Assembly (NCBI GenBank): GCA_023053545.1 | Contig: JAKZAN010000213.1 | Coordinates: 1 to 64,000, forward strand | Length of the DNA stretch: 64,000 nt | From: Lepidurus packardi | Taxonomy: Eukaryota > Arthropoda > Branchiopoda > Notostraca > Triopsidae | Direction: 5' to 3' | Part shown: positions 1 through 11,727 of the stretch, piece by piece | How the letters are laid out: every line of letters begins with the position of its first letter | Numbering within the stretch: position 1 is the first letter of the stretch | The notes under the pieces: model-generated | Told to the model about the DNA's origin: nothing | Database searches by the model: none | The model's input: only the letters and a program-made list of their open reading frames with translations | Position numbers and translations under genes: made by a program

Positions 1-274
1 CCCAACCCCAACCCCAACCCCAACCCCAACCCCAACCCCAACCCCAACCCCAACCCCAACCCCAACCCCAACCCCCAACCCCAACCCCAACCCCAACCCC
101 AACCCCAACCCCAACCCCAACCCCAACCCCAACCCCAACCCCAACCCCAACCCCAACCCCAACCCCAACCCCAACCCCAACCCCAACCCCAACCCCAACC
201 CCAACCCCAACCCCAACCCCAACCCCAACCCCAACCCCAACCCCAACCCCAACCCCAACCCCAACCCCAACCCC
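1..274. repeat. Telomere, (CCCCAA)n C-strand
   Basis: The window opens with about 45 uninterrupted copies of CCCCAA, the C-rich strand of a T2G4 telomere, so base 1 is at or near a natural chromosome end. One unit near position 70 carries five C residues instead of four. The array ends in a CT-rich junction (about 275-300) and runs without satellite sequence into ordinary single-copy DNA. The repeat is the one known from Tetrahymena and relatives; Oxytricha and Euplotes use C4A4. The first gene starts 216 bp further in. Confidence 0.97.
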
Positions 275-490
275 TCTCCTCTCCCCGCGTCTCCCTCCAT
301 CAGCGAGTGAATAATCGGTATGTGTTGCACCCTGTGCTGGCACAAATAAATTATAAAATATAGACCTGGGTCCTTACACTTTTATAAACATCATTTATCT
401 CTTAAACAGAGCTTTTCAGATAGTAACCCTCTAGGCTCTTTCCTTGCTCCCTGGTATTCTATAAACTTACTCTAACTACTCCTGTACTCC

Positions 491-1657
491 ATGAACGGCG
501 AATACTACCTCCCAATATCTGCTATCCGTATCGCCACCCATCCTCACCCCAGCCCCTTGAAAAACAAAGATCTAATTCCATACCACTCCACTCCCAACCC
601 TATCCTCAAGTCCAACAGTTCTGGTTGCATGGCGCCCAGAAGAAGGCCAGACTCCGTCCATCTGCGCCAGTCACTCACTCTGGCATATAAGAACAAAGCA
701 CGTCGCAATCTTTCATCGTGGAACTCGAGTGAAGAAGGCAAAGTAAGCAGTATGAGTGTAATCGCCAAGAGCAGCAATGATTGGCTATCGACACCACCTT
801 AGCTGTTCAATACTAAGATTCTGAAATATCTTTTCAAGGACGAACTTGATGAGCAACTGCAACCGAGTGTTATTAAGCCAAGGAGAATATAAACTTTACC
901 CTCCCAGGAAGCAAATAAACATAAATTAAAAAAGCCACGCAAGTTCACTCTACGCAGAAATACCCCACCTAAATAGCGCAAGAGCAACGAAGAGTCCAAA
1001 CCTGTCCCTGACAAAGACTTTGTTTTCGGCCTCGAGTCACTCGACCTGCTCAGGCTCTAGCAAAGTAAAAAGAAGAGTTTAGAAGCAGTCAAGTCCCACA
1101 AGAATCAGACATTATGTGTACGCAACAACATCTCTACCTCTCAATCCCAGACCAGGCATGCTCATCTGTGGTCACCACCTAAAACCGCCAATCCAGACTC
1201 TACACTCATTGTCATACGCTCACATAAATCTACCAGCCGCTAGGATGCTCTACTAAAATGTCTTCACCCAGACTTCAGGGAGCCTTCTCCTTCGTCTGAA
1301 CTGAAGGTTTAGGGCAGCAGTCGGGTGAAGCAACAAACGCAGCAGTAATAGATAGTTGTAAGCGACAAGGATAGAACCTAATGCAAGTAAAGAGAGTGCA
1401 CTTCTCCACCACGAGTGCTCGATATGAACCCATAGAAAATGCTTTATATGAAGGAGTACATGTAGAGAAAAGTCGTGTAGAAGAGGAGATAGGTGAAGTC
1501 TGCAAGTGGTTTGAAGGGTTTTATCCGTGCTCGAGTGACCCATAGCAGGGCGAGTAAGAAATCCTCTACAAATGAGAACAAGGAACAACAGCAATAAAAG
1601 CTCTTTTAGCAATCATTCGGAAGGTGGCCAACGACCGAGTAAGAAGTATAGTTCTGA
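491..1657 (+). CDS. Gln/Lys/Ser-rich orphan next to the telomere
   Basis: A 388-codon frame runs from ATG 491 to TGA 1655-1657, crossing many UAA and UAG codons that are read as Gln. The protein is basic and rich in Lys, Ser, Thr and Gln, with a Gln run near residue 285 and a lysine/arginine cluster in the last third. I see no recognised domain, signal peptide or membrane segment. It is the most telomere-proximal gene and converges tail to tail with the protease gene at 1756-2451, leaving about 100 bp. The antisense of its 3' half is also open, but that reading is hydrophobic and has no stop, so I prefer the plus strand. Function unknown. Confidence 0.6.
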
Positions 1658-1755
1658 AGTACTGACCCAATAGTTCTTTATTTAGAAAGCTGTATACATT
1701 ATTTATTATGTGTAATTGAGGCCATAAATAACAATAGCACTGATAGTGCCTTGTA

Positions 1756-2451
1756 TCATGGACAGCTCTTCTTCGGTTACTTCTTATATGTTGTGATCAG
1801 GTTGATGATCTCTGTCCTTATTTCTTAGCGCTTCTTCTTGAAGTCTATCTTCCTGATCTCCTACTTCATACTCTTCCGGCTGCTCTTGCTCGCTAGAAAC
1901 GCCTAGGCATAACCGATAACGTAAATACCGCAATCGTAACCATTCTACTGCTTCGGAGCTTCTTTCTATAGTTTGATGCATGGAGATAGTGCTTTTATCT
2001 TCTGTCCCTAGAAAAGTGCCTGTAGACGCATAAATACTTAGCACATTCGTTATGCATTTGGTGTCACTCGGCCACAGCTATCCAACACCGTGGCTTCATG
2101 GGTGTTGGTTTCGTAGACCAGCAAAGACCAGTGGTCTCCAGTGCTAGATTTTGACTCATTTGTATTCACTGGTGCGAGGATGAAATCGTTGGCTTGGAAG
2201 ATATTGTTAGACGACTTTATTTGGAGGAGTTCCTATTCGTCATCTTCGAACAAGAGGAAGCTGACGAAAGAAGGATCGAGTAGTTTAATTCTGGGGAGAT
2301 GTGAGTATTTTTATTGGAGCAGTAAGAAGGAAAGGTTGATGGCTTCGGCTGTGAGCCAGGAGTAAGGAGCTAGGCTGAGGATATCGTTATGGTAGAAATT
2401 GGAGTTTTTATAGCTAAAAGGGAAGAAAGACTTCTAGAGGGAGTTGTGCAT
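1756..2451 (-). CDS. NEDP1/SENP8-type Ulp1 cysteine protease (deneddylase-like)
   Basis: This is a 231-residue C48 (Ulp1) family protease, near the length of animal SENP8. The catalytic set is visible in order: His107 in an HWSLLVY block, Asp124 in VLDS, Gln168/169 and Cys174 in QQNGYDCGIYV. A substrate-groove block with Trp32 (SWLTAEAINL) precedes them. The THWSLLVY-like block, the short overall length and the C-terminal helix ending LITTYKK resemble SENP8 more than SUMO-specific SENPs, so removal of NEDD8/Rub1 from cullins is the likely role. That specificity is inferred. The start ATG (2449-2451) is preceded by an in-frame TGA. There is no intron. The gene is divergent from the SAPS gene, with about 250 bp between the starts. 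Confidence 0.85.
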
Positions 2452-2703
2452 GGTTAGGAGTCAATCTGGTGAATATTGGGTTAGATTAAGTAAAAGTGGT
2501 GGGTATGCATAAAATTTTAATATCTGTAAAACTTAACAAAACATTCTAACTCCCTGAATTCCGTCCTCTCGCATTTTAACTCCGTTTCTCTCTGCGGTTG
2601 ATTACCATCTTGAACAGAATACAAGGATAACTCTACACTCCACTTTTGCAATAACAAATACTTAGCCCTCCACTCTTTCCTGTTCTCTCTCAGCCATACT
2701 CTC
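2452..2703. promoter_or_regulatory. Shared upstream region of two divergent genes
   Basis: This 252-bp interval lies between the start codons of the minus-strand protease and the plus-strand SAPS gene and must hold both promoters. The SAPS-proximal half is strongly pyrimidine-rich on the plus strand, which gives a Lys/Arg/Glu-rich but probably spurious open frame on the minus strand. I recognise no specific motif. Confidence 0.4.
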
Positions 2704-5265
2704 ATGTCCAGGTAATCCTTTTTATTCCACTTACTTCTCTTACTATTCTTACTCTCCTCTACCATACAAACACCACCTCGTCTACTTCATTATGACCCTC
2801 TAGATTCAGCTACCTCAGCTGTGACCCCAAAATAGACTTTCCTTCTCTATTTCTCAACCAGCATCTTTCTGCACGAGACTTACTTGTTCTTCCTGATATC
2901 GTCAATGAAGCACGCTCCTGTGGAGATACCCTTGCTAAGTTACTTAGAAACAGACTCTCCATCGTTGTTGACCTTGTGTCCTACGCATTAGATCCTTTGT
3001 CTCAAGCCGGTTCTCATGAGGACAATCAAGTGCCGATCGAGTAAAACTCTAAATTTTATGCATGCTTGAGCTTGAGTAACGTGGATGCATAGGTACCCGT
3101 TCATGAGTATATAGATTCTCTGCGGACTAGGGCAACCTTTCCTGGGCTGGTGCATGGAACCCCTTGAATGGTGGGAGAGCAAAACAAAATTTCCTGTTGA
3201 GATAGTTACAAATAATGTAAAGAATCCAGTGTAGGTAGAAGATCCCCGGCCCAGCCCCTCTGTAGTAGTCGGATAAGATGCGGAGCCAAATAGACAAGCC
3301 GCAATGATCTTACCACCATAGCAACGTGCGATCAGCAAGAGCTAAAAAAAGCTTTCATAGTTTCACATGAATAACCCCAATGCTTCTCTGCTGTGCTTCA
3401 TGTTTCACGTGATAGGGGAGAATCCGAGGTTGAGTTAAACGCCTGCAGGGTACTTGGGTCGCATCATTCACAATATTCAGTACCACAGATCAGCTGACCT
3501 GTTGAGTTTTTTCGATAACCATCCTGACAACTTGGAAATAGTACTAGAACATAGTTACAGTAAGTGCATAGCAGGCATTATGTCGTATCTTCTGACTAAC
3601 GATGACGAGTCCGCCTCCCAGCAAAAAATCAGATACCTAAGTCTCTATTTCCTAAACATAGAGGCTTAGACTAGAATACAGTAGCTCACCTAAAAGCTTG
3701 AAAACCTTGCAGTATTAGTCGACGAAATATCTGAAAAGTCACAGGACCGATACGATGGTCCCAAGTACATCCATATCATAGAAAATGTCATCACAGCCAA
3801 CAAAGCCGAGATCCTTTCCAAGGTTTTGCAAAAACACACTCCTGAGTCTCTAAAGACTCCCAAATGTCCAGAGTAGCTGTTGATTGCAGCGATGGACGTG
3901 CTGCTGAGCTTCGTGAACCATCACCTAAACATCAAGAACAAGCAAGAGAAGAAACTGCAGGCAGAAATCAGCTATGATAACATGGTGAACCCACAGCATA
4001 ACAACAGTCGGGATGAGGATTCGATCCAGGAAGATATTAGCATCGGCATCGACGATAATCTTGTAATGGTCTACAACTCACTGGCTGCATAAATCCTGAA
4101 ACTTCCTCTGCTCAACCTCTCAAGTAATCCACCTTTGCAGACCATAGAACGATCATATATAAATTCTAGAGATGACCATCCTGAAATCCTTCTTACTTCT
4201 CAAATCAATCACCCACTTGCACAAGGAGTCCACGCGCACGATCTTCAATAATACGTGGACCACTTTCATTAGGGATCTGTGCGTACCCCTTTTCAGAGCA
4301 AATCCTAACAACAATCTGCTCCATAACTGCATCAAGAGTATCTTTATGATAGCCATAGAAATCGGTTTGGTCGAAGACGTGTGTTCGCCTAATACAACTC
4401 TTATCGACTTCATTATCGAGAGCTTTCAGCTATTGGGGTCGCCTTAGCTCAGTTCGAGATAAAACATACCTTTGATGGTGGTGCCGACTGGCTCTAGCCG
4501 CTCCCAGTCTATGTAGTTAGAAGTAGCAAGTCAAGAATAAGCATTGGCAAATCAACCAAAGATATCAAACAGGAGATAGAAAAAACTTGAGTGTTCTTAC
4601 ATTAACCAACTATATAGGCTTGCTGAAACCATTCATAAGTCTAGCAAGAGAAACACTCTCTTCCGGGAGATGTTGGAGTCTGAATGTAAGCACCCAACCC
4701 ATATATTTATTCTTTGGTGATGCCAATTGTAGACCCCGACTGGAAACACTTCATTCATGGTCAGTTCGAAGCACGCAGAAAGATCAGGTAACAGTCTCTG
4801 GGTGGGGAAGACCCGCACGAGAAAAACCAGATCTCGCCTATGCATTTCAACAAGCCAGCTGAACCCAATGTCTCTAATGCTTCTAATGAGTAAGAAGTCA
4901 GTGATTTTCCGATCGATAAACCAGACAATGAGTTTTATGCACTGGAGTGGAATAAGGATAGCAAACAACACCTTCAAATCAATGGGGTGCAGGAAGAGAT
5001 TCACTTCAGCATGGATTTTGATGATAAGGCCTCCTCAGACGATGGAGAGATGAAGGTCGAGGAGAATATCTTCGAAGGCAGGAACAGAAGAAAGCAAAAG
5101 GGGCAGTTCAACAACCTCAACCACAGATAGGAAGAATTGGAATTCTCTAAACAGAAATCCCCCAAGTAGCATGAAGCCTAAGCCTTCCACTTTTAAATAG
5201 AAGACGAAGTCAAAATCTAGGAGCAGATTTGCGTGGAAGAAGAAGCGCACTAGCTGTCCTACTGA
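2704..5265 (+). CDS. SAPS-family protein (PP6/Sit4-associated regulatory subunit)
   Basis: SAPS proteins are regulatory subunits that bind the catalytic subunit of PP6/Sit4-type phosphatases. Five exons give an open frame ending at TGA 5263-5265. Inferred introns are 2712-2803, 3093-3114 (22 nt), 4124-4169 and 4686-4732, all GT..AG. Family signatures appear in order: a short N-terminal LxxLL-type helix block, an AGYLGRII block matching the AGYFxKV motif, a helix pair equivalent to the family's 'EFLxxLLKHI...IMDLLLRLL' region, and a C-terminal block with NNTWTTFI, equivalent to the YPWNNFLH region. The tail is acidic and Gln-rich. The first exon codes for only two and two-thirds residues, so the start is the weakest point. 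Divergent from the protease gene and convergent with eIF3j. Confidence 0.75.
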
Positions 5266-5394
5266 AGATATTTACGCTATGCGCCCGTACAGTTACATAT
5301 TTGGCTTTTGCGCCCCCATTTTCCCTGTTCTCACATTCGATCTGAAGTTAACAACTGTACATAACACGCATCCCAGCTGACATTTGCAGACACT

Positions 5395-6115
5395 TCACAT
5401 AAAATCATCCATGTCCATTTCCCGTCGGGATTTCTCCACGGGTTTCTCCTCTTTTTTGGTCTCTTTCTTCTTCTTGTTGTGCTTTTCCTTCTCCTTGTCC
5501 TCCTTCTTCTTTTCAGTCTTCAGCACCTTTAACTTCTCTGCTACTAATTCATAGTCCTTTGACTTCGAGTATTGATACATGCCGACCAACAACTCGATTG
5601 CAAAGTCCTCCAGGAACTCAGACTCGGTGTCCTCTTCGAACCTTTAAAGGACTGTCTTAGCATATGTGGCGAAGTCCTTGTCGTTCTTCAGGACTATTTG
5701 GGCTTGTGTATATTGTCTGTTTTATGTTGAAAGACCTGAGATCAATCATTATTGGCATAGGTGTCATACCTTCGAACAAATCTTAAATATTTCTTTCATC
5801 AGCAAGCCTAGCCAGCAATTCTGCTTTGCGCCGTTCTTCGTTGCTCACAGTGGTGGGTTTTGTGGAGGTGGACTTGATAGGGAGCTCAGCCTTGATAGTC
5901 TGGATTGGTTCGTCCCTGATGATGACTTTGTTATCGGGAGGATATGTTGTTTGGTCGCATGCAGGAGGAGTAGGTGTGTGGTCGGGTTTGGCAGGGGGTT
6001 GTTATTGGGGCTTGTCCTTGAGGATATCTTAGTCTCCGAACGTGCCAGCTTTGTGGGCGGCGATTTCTTCTACATCCTGATCGAGGAGGTCTTCCCAATC
6101 TTCAGCCAAATCCAT
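5395..6115 (-). CDS. Translation initiation factor eIF3 subunit J
   Basis: eIF3j binds the 40S mRNA entry channel and promotes eIF3-40S association and recycling. Two exons separated by a 34-nt intron (5736-5769) encode 228 residues, close to the usual 220-260. The N-terminus is acidic with Trp (DLAEDWEDLL), the middle is Pro/Lys-rich, and a conserved helical core contains DFATYAK and FAIELLVGMYQYSKSKDY blocks. It is followed by the typical lysine/glutamate-rich linker and ends in MDDFM, very like the DFM ends of animal eIF3j. TGA 5395-5397 is the stop. Its start faces the gene at 6386 across 270 bp. Confidence 0.85.
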
Positions 6116-6385
6116 GAGGTATAAAAGTTGGTGGTGGTAATAGTAATAATGGATAATGGGCTGGACGATAGAGGAGAATGGATTACTAGTTGTGAGATGT
6201 AGGCCAAAAGCAACTAATCAAAGATAGATAGTAAGTAATGTTATGATAATCGCAGGGCGGATCATGAGAGCCTGCCATTCTATATAAAATATAAATTTTA
6301 ACACTTTGCACTTTTATTCCTCTCAATAAAACAAAATCAAAAACCATAAACAGACACACATAGTCGTTGCGATTCAAATTAAGCC

Positions 6386-7849
6386 ATGGAACCTCCATCC
6401 GCGTCTCGAAGGTCCGCCGAACCCATACGACTGGGGACTTCTCAGCCTCGCAAAAAAATCACTCTCTCTCGCCTCAATAATGTCCCCAGAGTCACCATCA
6501 AGGTCGATCAGCTCATCAGAGATACCTACCATGGACTCGCTACTGGCACTATCCGCAGCATCCTCGACTCTGAAGCCTCCAAACAGAACCAATTACTTCT
6601 CGAATACATCCGTGAAGTCTACTAACTCTACGAAATCCCCGACCCTTTGCTCAAATATAATCATGGCCCATCTCCGCGCGACCTCAACATTTCGAAGCAG
6701 CTAAACCAGACCGTGCCTCTGCCACAGGATACCTACTCCTCGAGGTTCCAGCCTGGCTCTTCTAGCGCCCAGAGGAATATTGTCCACAGCCACATATACG
6801 AGGCTGAAGCCAGTAACTCTAGAATAGTGCAAAGTAAATTTACACCTCCAGTGACAGAAACCCGTATCCTACAATCGGACGCTTTGGAGATTGGACTTTC
6901 GAGATCTAACGGCAACTCAAGTAACCAAAACCTGGCAAGATACAACTCGTCTGCCAGGTCCAAAATTAATAGACTCAAGGAAAGTTTCAGAGAGCAAAGT
7001 CTGTAGGCTGTTGACATCAAGATCATCAATACTCCTATCGAGCCTCCAGAGTTATCTTCGGGGATGAAGAAACCCTTAGGAATTAGTTCAGCTATTAAAA
7101 AACACATCATGTTCGCGACGCCTGGTGATTAACGTAAGCGCGAATATGCCTCCTAGACCAAACCTCTGCATACTACCAACGTCTCTATGCAAGATACAGA
7201 ACACCGTCATATACGCCACGCTACTTTCCAACCACGCGAAGCAATATCCGTCTTCGATGGTAGTGAAGCTGTACTCAACTCTATCACGCTGATCAATGAA
7301 GCTGTTGAGCCGATGATGGACTCTCCACACAGCATTTCACAACAAACAATATCAGCACAACTGATCAGGAAGCAGATGACTCCGGACCTTAGGGACGAGA
7401 TTTCGCAAGTATTTCGGTATTGCTTTATGTGTGAGGCGCCAATTCTTGAGGCCAATATCATCGCGCACGAATCCAAATGTCCTGATTTCCCAACCCTGTA
7501 CAAATGTAGTGCCGAGTAAATTGTAGAAAGACTGCATGTGAAGATCCGTCGCATGCACGAAGAGATCGAGAATATTATGCAAGAAGGACAATTGGAAAAC
7601 TAATCAGCAGATCATAATCAGGTCTTGCGTAAGGTGGAGAGAATCAGGAGGAGCGTGAAGGAGTGGCTAAGGAATGTGAGCAAAGCCTAGCAGCAGGGTG
7701 GAATTGGAGATCGGGGGAGTTTCGAGAAGAACTACGAGGAGGTTCTGGCATCGTTTTCGTCGATGTACCTGCGGGTGCTGGACGTGAGCCATAAACTGCG
7801 ATGGTTCATGCATATTCGAGACCACATCAAGAGGAGACTAAACATTTGA
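6386..7849 (+). CDS. 487-residue orphan with a C-x2-C/H-x3-C finger-like motif
   Basis: A single exon from ATG 6386 to TGA 7847-7849 is continuous through many UAA/UAG (Gln) codons. The N-terminal quarter is Arg/Ser-rich. It is followed by a short helical segment ending in QLYEIPDPLLKY, a long Ser/Asn-rich linker, and a C-terminal helical domain. A C-x2-C-x11-H-x3-C pattern beginning CFMC lies around residues 347-366 and could bind one zinc ion, although the class is unclear. Beyond it the protein is rich in charged helices and ends LKRRLNI-like. I recognise no family. Codon choice and composition match neighbouring genes. Confidence 0.7.
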
Positions 7850-8143
7850 ATGTGGGTTTTCTGTTTTTATTACATGATCGGGCTGATCGGTTTTTCTGTT
7901 CTTCTTGCTTCAAACTTCCTATTTCAGTGACTCAAAGAAGTAGTCGTTTTCGAACCAAAGGATTACGAAAATTAATACCAAGTGGCAAACGTTCGTATAT
8001 TCTATATTCTATAAACTCAAAAACCCTTTCCAGTAGAGAGATAAAGAATTTCTATCCCGAAAACCACACTTTTCCAATCCAACACCATTTCTCCCAACAT
8101 CACAATCTTCATCGCAATAACAACCTGACCCTTCGTCCAACCA

Positions 8144-9112
8144 ATGAGCTTCTTCTATTCCAAAATCAAATCTTTCTTCAATCCGTCCGATAAAGTCGAA
8201 GACGTCAAAGAACTCTACCGCCTAGAGTCAGTTCCCTTGCGTCCTCTGGAGAAAATAGAGAACTCCATCTTCACTTGTTTCAACTGCGCCCCTAAAGAAA
8301 TCGAATAGAAGATCGACTACCTGATGTCTCGCATCCAGACTGACCATAATATCAAAAGTATAGTGACCCATCTGGTCCTTTTCAAAGATATCGTCTGTCT
8401 GGGCCCTCCTCAAGTCAGTCAACTATTCATTTCCTACAAACTTAGGTTCGACTCCCAAAAGGTGCTCATGTTTTTCTATAATTACACTGTTAAAGTCGCC
8501 TATAACCACGAGCTCTACCTTCTCTGCCTCAATGCCTATAGCCCCACGAAGGGCGACTAAAAAAAATAGTCAGATTAACGCCCGAGCATCCTCTTCGCCT
8601 ATAAAGCTATGAACTTGCTGAGCGAGGTTCTGTCTGGACTCTCTACTATTTTCCAATTGGACGACCCCCTGTACTCCAGGATGAGCATGAGCCTTATATC
8701 TGACTGCATCCTGTATTTTGTCTTCATGAAATAGGCTATATTTTTTTTCGAAAAGAACAAGACTCAAATGTAGAATACAGAAGTCTTGGGATTCGTCGAG
8801 GAATTCATGAAGGTCAATGCGAGTTTCCGCAAAATGCTATTCGACCATAGGGTCGACAATAGGTACTTCAGGACTGATGAGCAGAAGAAGGTTAATCTGT
8901 TTAGACGTGGACTGCAGAGGAAGGCAGCACTACAGCACTAGGGAAATGAGGGAGGCGCCTTAACATAAAGAAATATGCACAGAGGCGACAACGATAACAA
9001 ATAGAATTAACTCGGTGGTGTATTAACGAACAGACCCTGCATCGTAAGAGAAGACGAATTTTCATTCGGGGTGAAGTCTGTGGTACTTCGCAAATTTTAG
9101 GAGGCTCCTTGA
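8144..9112 (+). CDS. ANTH/ENTH-like clathrin-adaptor candidate
   Basis: A single exon encodes 322 residues (ATG 8144, TGA 9110-9112). An all-helical N-terminal domain contains a short APKEIEQK block followed by a helix reading MSRIQTDHNIKSIVTHLVLF. That order resembles the APKxKHV plus helix plus KALxxLHxLL arrangement of ANTH domains (AP180/CALM), which bind PtdIns(4,5)P2 and clathrin. Later helices and the length also fit such a domain with a short tail. The likeness is by eye only, and a generic helical-repeat protein is an alternative. The C-terminal tail is Gln/Asn-rich. No signal peptide or membrane segment. Confidence 0.55.
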
Positions 9113-9463
9113 AAATGATGTGAAACAGTATAGACTAGTCATGTATAGAAGGCGAAGTGGAGTCGCGCCAGTGTTGAGTGTTATTATCCTATTTGATTAA
9201 GACTCAGGCATAGGACTCGAGCAAGGTGTCCTGTAGCCATTTTCTGAATAAAATTAATAAGGCTAGCAATTTTATGATGCATCTATAAGGAGCACAACGT
9301 CGAACTGCCTCAACAGACTTAAACATTTTTCGGATTACTAAACAACATGATGATTTCTGACTTTTATTAGCTCCTCAACCCTCCACAACACTATTTCAAA
9401 ATTATACCCAGATATTTATAATTACCAATACTCACGTCACACTCCCATCTCCTTTCCACCGCC
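9113..9463. other. Intergenic spacer, 351 bp
   Basis: This lies between two plus-strand genes. I see no open frame of note, no repeat and no RNA-like fold. The last part is AT-rich and then pyrimidine-rich before the next ATG, as upstream of most genes here. Confidence 0.5.
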
Positions 9464-10708
9464 ATGAAAACAACGCCACTAACACTCATTCTACTCCTCG
9501 TTTTCCTATCTGCAGCCTACTCCAAAGTCTTCGAAATGGACTTTTCTGCCACCCTCTTCCGCAGGCAGAGCAGCTGGGTGTTTCTCACTAAAATGGGCTT
9601 CGAAAAAGGTCAGTCACGCATCGAGTTTCATACCAAAGTCCGAGGAGTCCCTCACGATTCAGAACTCTCTACCCTCGAGCTCGCAGTTATACCAGATTCC
9701 TAGTGGCAGGAAGAACTAAGGCTTCGCTGCAACTCCAAACGCACCGACATGAGCAACCAGCTGCAGGCCAATGGGTATCCCTCGATCTCCTACAAAACCA
9801 TCGATCTAACAGAAGAGCACCTTTACTATTTCGTATTAAAGGACTGCGATTCTAAACTTTTGAAAGAGTACTCCAATAACAACCTTTATGTGTAAATCAA
9901 GCTGACGATGATCAACAACGATAGTCATCTGAGTAGTGATGAGGACAACTGGCTGATTTTCCCTCTGATCATCTGCATAAGCCTCTGGCTGACTTTCCGA
10001 AACCATAAGGGTAACATCTGGGGTGAATAATTCGACTGGGCAAAGTTCTTACTGTTCGCTGGCATCGTAACCAATCTTTCGGCTCTGTTCTGGAAGGCTC
10101 TCAATTTCATCCTCTACTGGAAATATGGCACCCAGTATATGATATTCGATATCTTCTACTTGGGCATGCATGCACTGTCAGAGACCATAGTAATCTGTCT
10201 CATCCTGCTGATCGCCTACGGCTGGACCATCAACTACATAAACGGCGAGGATTTTGACCTATACATCCCCCTAATGACCATGATGGGGCTTCTCAACATA
10301 ATCATTACCATCCTCAACAAGATCAACGATTCCGACCACGACAAATATCATATGTACGACAGTGTACCTGGCTACATCTTGGTAGGCTTCAGAATCCTGA
10401 TAGTCATCGTATACCTAGCAGGCGTCATCATTACTTACAAGAAGACTTTGCCCAAAAAGCGACCATTCTTCTTGGAGTTCAGCGCATGCGGACTAATCTA
10501 CATCCTATCGCTGCCTATTCTTCTGGTATTGGTAGAGAACTTCGTGCAGGAGCGTGGACAGAATGAGGTGCTGTTCCTGAGCGTTTAGCTATTCAAGACA
10601 GTGTCGAACGTGCTGCTGACGTACATGATTACTTCGAAGAAGTCAGAGTATGCGAAGATCTGCTACAAGAACCTGTCCTTCCTGGCCAGCAGCGATAAGT
10701 TCTTCTGA
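9464..10708 (+). CDS. GOST-family seven-TM protein (GPR180/TMEM145-like)
   Basis: A single exon encodes 414 residues. The N-terminus is a clear signal peptide (TLILLLVFLSAAYS). It is followed by a lumenal beta-rich domain of about 130 residues and then seven hydrophobic segments from about residue 165 to 385. The loop HDKYHMYDSVPGYILVGFR matches the YDSxPG motif of the rhodopsin-like GPCR/TMEM145-GPR180 group within the GOST (Golgi-dynamics-domain seven-TM) superfamily. In animals, relatives act in endomembrane traffic or signalling, so a Golgi/endosome location is likely. The C-terminus is short, with a lysine patch near residue 395. Stop TGA 10706-10708; no introns. Confidence 0.8.
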
Positions 10709-10949
10709 GGGTTGTACAGAATGAAGTGTGTATCTATGTCGTTGTGGGTAATTAAAGCGACCTCTGTTTTGTTTCTATTGTTTTCTGTGGCTTGGGGAGT
10801 GTCGAACCTTTATACTTGTTCTTAGCACTATAGATTGTTAGTCTTTCGTTTATATGACTCTCTTCTAGAAATATTTCAGTTTTCGAAATCATACTTTCCA
10901 CGAAATCTACTCTACCTATCTACATCTTCTTGTACTCTCCAAACAAACA

Positions 10950-11638
10950 ATGCGCCGTCTCAGTCCTGACGACTTCCAAGATAACTACCTCAAACTCATC
11001 ATTGTCGGCAACAGTGGTGTCGGAAAGACCAACATCCTAATGCGCTTCTGTGACAAGAAGTTCAAAAATAACTACATTGCAACTATTGGAGTCGACTTCA
11101 AAGTCAAGATCATAGACATCGAAGGCATGAACATCAAGCTCCAACTCTGGGATACTGCCGGTCAGGAGCGATACAAAAATCTCACTAAAAGCTACTACAA
11201 GGGCGCTGCTGGTATCATACTCGCATTCGCACTGGACGACCATAAATCCCTCGTAGATGCAGGTAAGCAAGTCAGCATAATAATCCCTGGTTCTTAGAGA
11301 CTTGGATGAGGCAGATTACCGATAATGTCGACAGCGACTGTCGCATCGTTGTATTAGGCAATAAGAACGATCTGAGTAAGTAGGAAAAACAGGTGACCCA
11401 GGATGAAATCGACCGGTTCATCAAAAAGTATAATGTGTAGTACTATGAGGTGAGTGCCAGGGACGGCACGAACATCGACAATGCGTTCATAGAGTTGGCG
11501 ACAAGACTAAAACGGTAACGTTATGGAGCAGTGGTGTCTACGCCCAGCCAGTTCACAAAAAGCTGCACTGATATCGCTTTCCCGAAGATAAAAAGTGGGA
11601 TTCAGTATGGAGGATCTTCCAAAAGAAAGTGCTGTTGA
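10950..11638 (+). CDS. Rab GTPase
   Basis: Two exons (35-nt intron, 11263-11297) give a 217-residue Rab. G1 is GNSGVGKT (residues 20-27), switch I holds IATIGVDFK, G3 is WDTAGQERYKNL, G4 is NKND and G5 is SARDG. The C-terminus ends KRKCC, a dual-cysteine geranylgeranylation signal. The sequence is of the Rab1/8/10/18 type; I cannot name the subfamily safely. Splicing restores HKSLVDAETWMRQI across the junction. It controls vesicle docking or transport at an endomembrane. It follows the GOST gene on the same strand after 241 bp, but no operon is implied. Confidence 0.9.
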
Positions 11639-11727
11639 AACTGCGTACTTTTACTGTTCTCTTAAATTCTGCACTGCCTTTTAAAACATTGTAAGCCCAG
11701 GATAGAGTAATAAACAAATATTAAGAG

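Noticed and set aside
1784-2365. Overlapping open frames on both strands over the protease gene
   Set aside because: With only one stop codon, shadow frames are long. The protease frame alone has catalytic motifs and a proper UGA.
2517-2765. Lys/Glu-rich minus-strand frame upstream of the protease gene
   Set aside because: It is the antisense of a pyrimidine-rich promoter/intron, has no UGA until deep inside the protease gene, and conflicts with both clearly homologous neighbours.
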